In this document: piece after piece, positions 63,008 to 64,000 of the stretch
Layout: each line of letters starts with the position of its first letter
Numbering within the stretch: position 1 is the first letter of the stretch
DNA from: CAYRZL01 sp964428795
Lineage (GTDB): Bacteria > Bacillota > Clostridia > Lachnospirales > Lachnospiraceae
Reading direction: 5' to 3'
NCBI GenBank assembly: GCA_964428795.1
Contig: CAYRZL010000001.1
Location: forward strand, 1-64,000
DNA length: 64,000 bases
The notes under the pieces: model-generated
The model's input: the letters and a program-made list of their open reading frames with translations, nothing else
What the model was told of the DNA's origin: nothing
Databases searched by the model: none
Made by a program: the position numbers and the translations under genes

Positions 63008-64000
63008 ATGAAAAAATTAAAATGTGGTGTAATTGGATGCGGCTGGATCGGACAGTTAAAGCATATTTCTTATCTGGTAAAAGCACAGGATGCAGAACTG
63101 GTTGCTATCTGCGATATAGATGAGGCTGTGCTGGATAAAGTGGAAGAAGAATTTGGATTAAAAGGTATAAAACGATATACGGATTATAGAGCGCTGTGTG
63201 AAGACCCTGAGGTTGAAGCGGTACATATCTGTACTCCAAATGTATATCATCACGATATGGCTATGTGCGCAATTAAATTAAAAAAACATGTATTTTGTGA
63301 AAAGCCCCTTGCAACCACTTCGGATGATGCATTCGAGATGGTGGAAGCTGCAAAAAAAGCAGGCGTAAAGCTGGCTCTCGGTCATCAGAGAAGATTCGGT
63401 ACTGCGGTACAGTACATCCGAACGATGGTGGATAACGGGGAGCTGGGAGAAGTGTATTTCGGAAAAGCTCTCGATGCCCGCAGACGAGGTGTGCCTACAT
63501 GGGGAGCTTATATGAGAAAGGAAGAAAATGGAGGGGGTATTCTCTTTGATGGAGCACCTCATTCGCTGGATCTGACCATGTATATGATGAATAATTTTGA
63601 ACCGGCGGCCGTTCAGGGAAAAGCATTCAGCAAAATGAATGGTGAGACCGCAGGAAATCCGTGGGGACCGTGGGATCCGGCAGTCTGTAATGTGGAAGAC
63701 ACGGGATTTGCCATTATTACGATGAAAAACGGTGCGATTATTTATCTGGAGGCAGCGTGGGCGATCAATATGCTGGGTATTGCAAATTCTTCACTGATTG
63801 CCGGAACAAAGGCAGGAGCGGATTTACAGGGACCGAACGGGACAGCGCGCATCAATACGATTGTGAACGATAAAATGGTAACTTTTAGTCCGGAGTATCC
63901 GGATATGCCGAATACGGAGCCTTATATCGGTGAAGCACAGGCAAGCGATGCGCAGATGGCAGATTGGGTAGATGCGATCCTGAATGATCATGAACCGTTT
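63008..64000 (+). CDS. Gfo/Idh/MocA-family oxidoreductase (cut by window edge)
   Basis: 331 residues visible, no stop before the edge. Rossmann start CGVIGCGWIGQLKHI, AICDID, HICTPNVYHHDMA and the Gfo/Idh motif CEKPLA, then the C-terminal substrate domain (RRRGVPTWGAYM, GGGILFDGAPHSLDL). GGAAAGGGGAAGAACA precedes the start. These enzymes oxidise sugars, sugar phosphates or glycosides using NAD(P). The resemblance to DgpA-type glycoside 3-oxidases is suggested by context and general pattern, not proven. Any partner DgpB/C genes would lie beyond the right edge. Confidence 0.9.
   Translation, partial: MKKLKCGVIGCGWIGQLKHISYLVKAQDAELVAICDIDEAVLDKVEEEFGLKGIKRYTDYRALCEDPEVEAVHICTPNVYHHDMAMCAIKLKKHVFCEKPLATTSDDAFEMVEAAKKAGVKLALGHQRRFGTAVQYIRTMVDNGELGEVYFGKALDARRRGVPTWGAYMRKEENGGGILFDGAPHSLDLTMYMMNNFEPAAVQGKAFSKMNGETAGNPWGPWDPAVCNVEDTGFAIITMKNGAIIYLEAAWAINMLGIANSSLIAGTKAGADLQGPNGTARINTIVNDKMVTFSPEYPDMPNTEPYIGEAQASDAQMADWVDAILNDHEPF

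Overview
The window reads as chromosomal DNA of a low-to-mid GC, Gram-positive gut Clostridia, most likely a Lachnospiraceae member. This rests on gene content and family resemblance (RecD2, AzlCD, YesM/YesN-type two-component system, OFA-type MFS carriers, GH42 beta-galactosidase, PurF-like paralogue, DUF1638) and on strong AGGAGG-type ribosome binding sites; it is not a formal taxonomic assignment.

Layout. 1-3510: right-hand end of an integrative element (MazF-family toxin fragment, excisionase-like HTH proteins, tyrosine integrase, small accessory protein), ending at a 3' fragment of a tRNA-Arg(CCT) that marks the attachment site. 3586-7622: recD2, a group II intron 3'-end remnant and a DUF4143 ATPase on the minus strand. 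7918-36791: a 29-kb block of same-strand genes forming a type VII secretion (T7SSb-like) locus. It has EssC (FHA-FHA-TM-three FtsK/SpoIIIE modules), EsaB/YukD, six WXG100-type proteins and a helical companion. Unusually, it also has a complete Ser/Thr phospho-signalling set: two transmembrane Hanks-type kinases, a PP2C phosphatase, stand-alone FHA proteins and a secreted trypsin-like protease joined through a TM helix to a cytoplasmic FHA domain. Further members are a LytTR regulator, a 2770-residue Ig-like surface protein and, at the 5' edge, a lipoprotein/lipase pair resembling the TilA/TslA immunity/effector pair of Staphylococcus aureus. No recognisable EsaA, EssA or EssB is present.

36869-38807: two divergent XRE-type regulators. 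39061-49893: a PurF-like protein without its N-terminal catalytic Cys; an operon of an MDR dehydrogenase, an MFS carrier and a beta-helix protein; then a VOC protein, a solute-binding protein, a sensor kinase and an AraC-type response regulator. 49850-56799: HAD phosphatase, an internally deleted dihydrouridine synthase, GH42 beta-galactosidase, azlCD, a DUF218 protein and a deletion scar joining a LysR gene to an MFS gene. 56880-59770: pta, a multi-hairpin intergenic element, an AEC carrier and DUF1638. 59959-64000: tRNA-Lys(CTT), an RpiR regulator, a DAPG/phloretin-hydrolase-like enzyme, a xylose-isomerase-like TIM barrel and a Gfo/Idh/MocA oxidoreductase cut by the window edge. This last group suggests breakdown of plant phenolics or glycosides.

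Working model for the central locus (inference): EssC exports WXG100 proteins and the lipase. The kinases and phosphatase set the phosphorylation state of short Thr motifs (TTLL, TTVL, TTFL) found in two membrane proteins of the locus. FHA domains on EssC, on the protease and on small adaptors read that state and assemble or gate the machine. A 19-bp direct repeat with 20-bp period upstream of the lipoprotein-lipase pair is a plausible site for the LytTR regulator encoded just after EssC.
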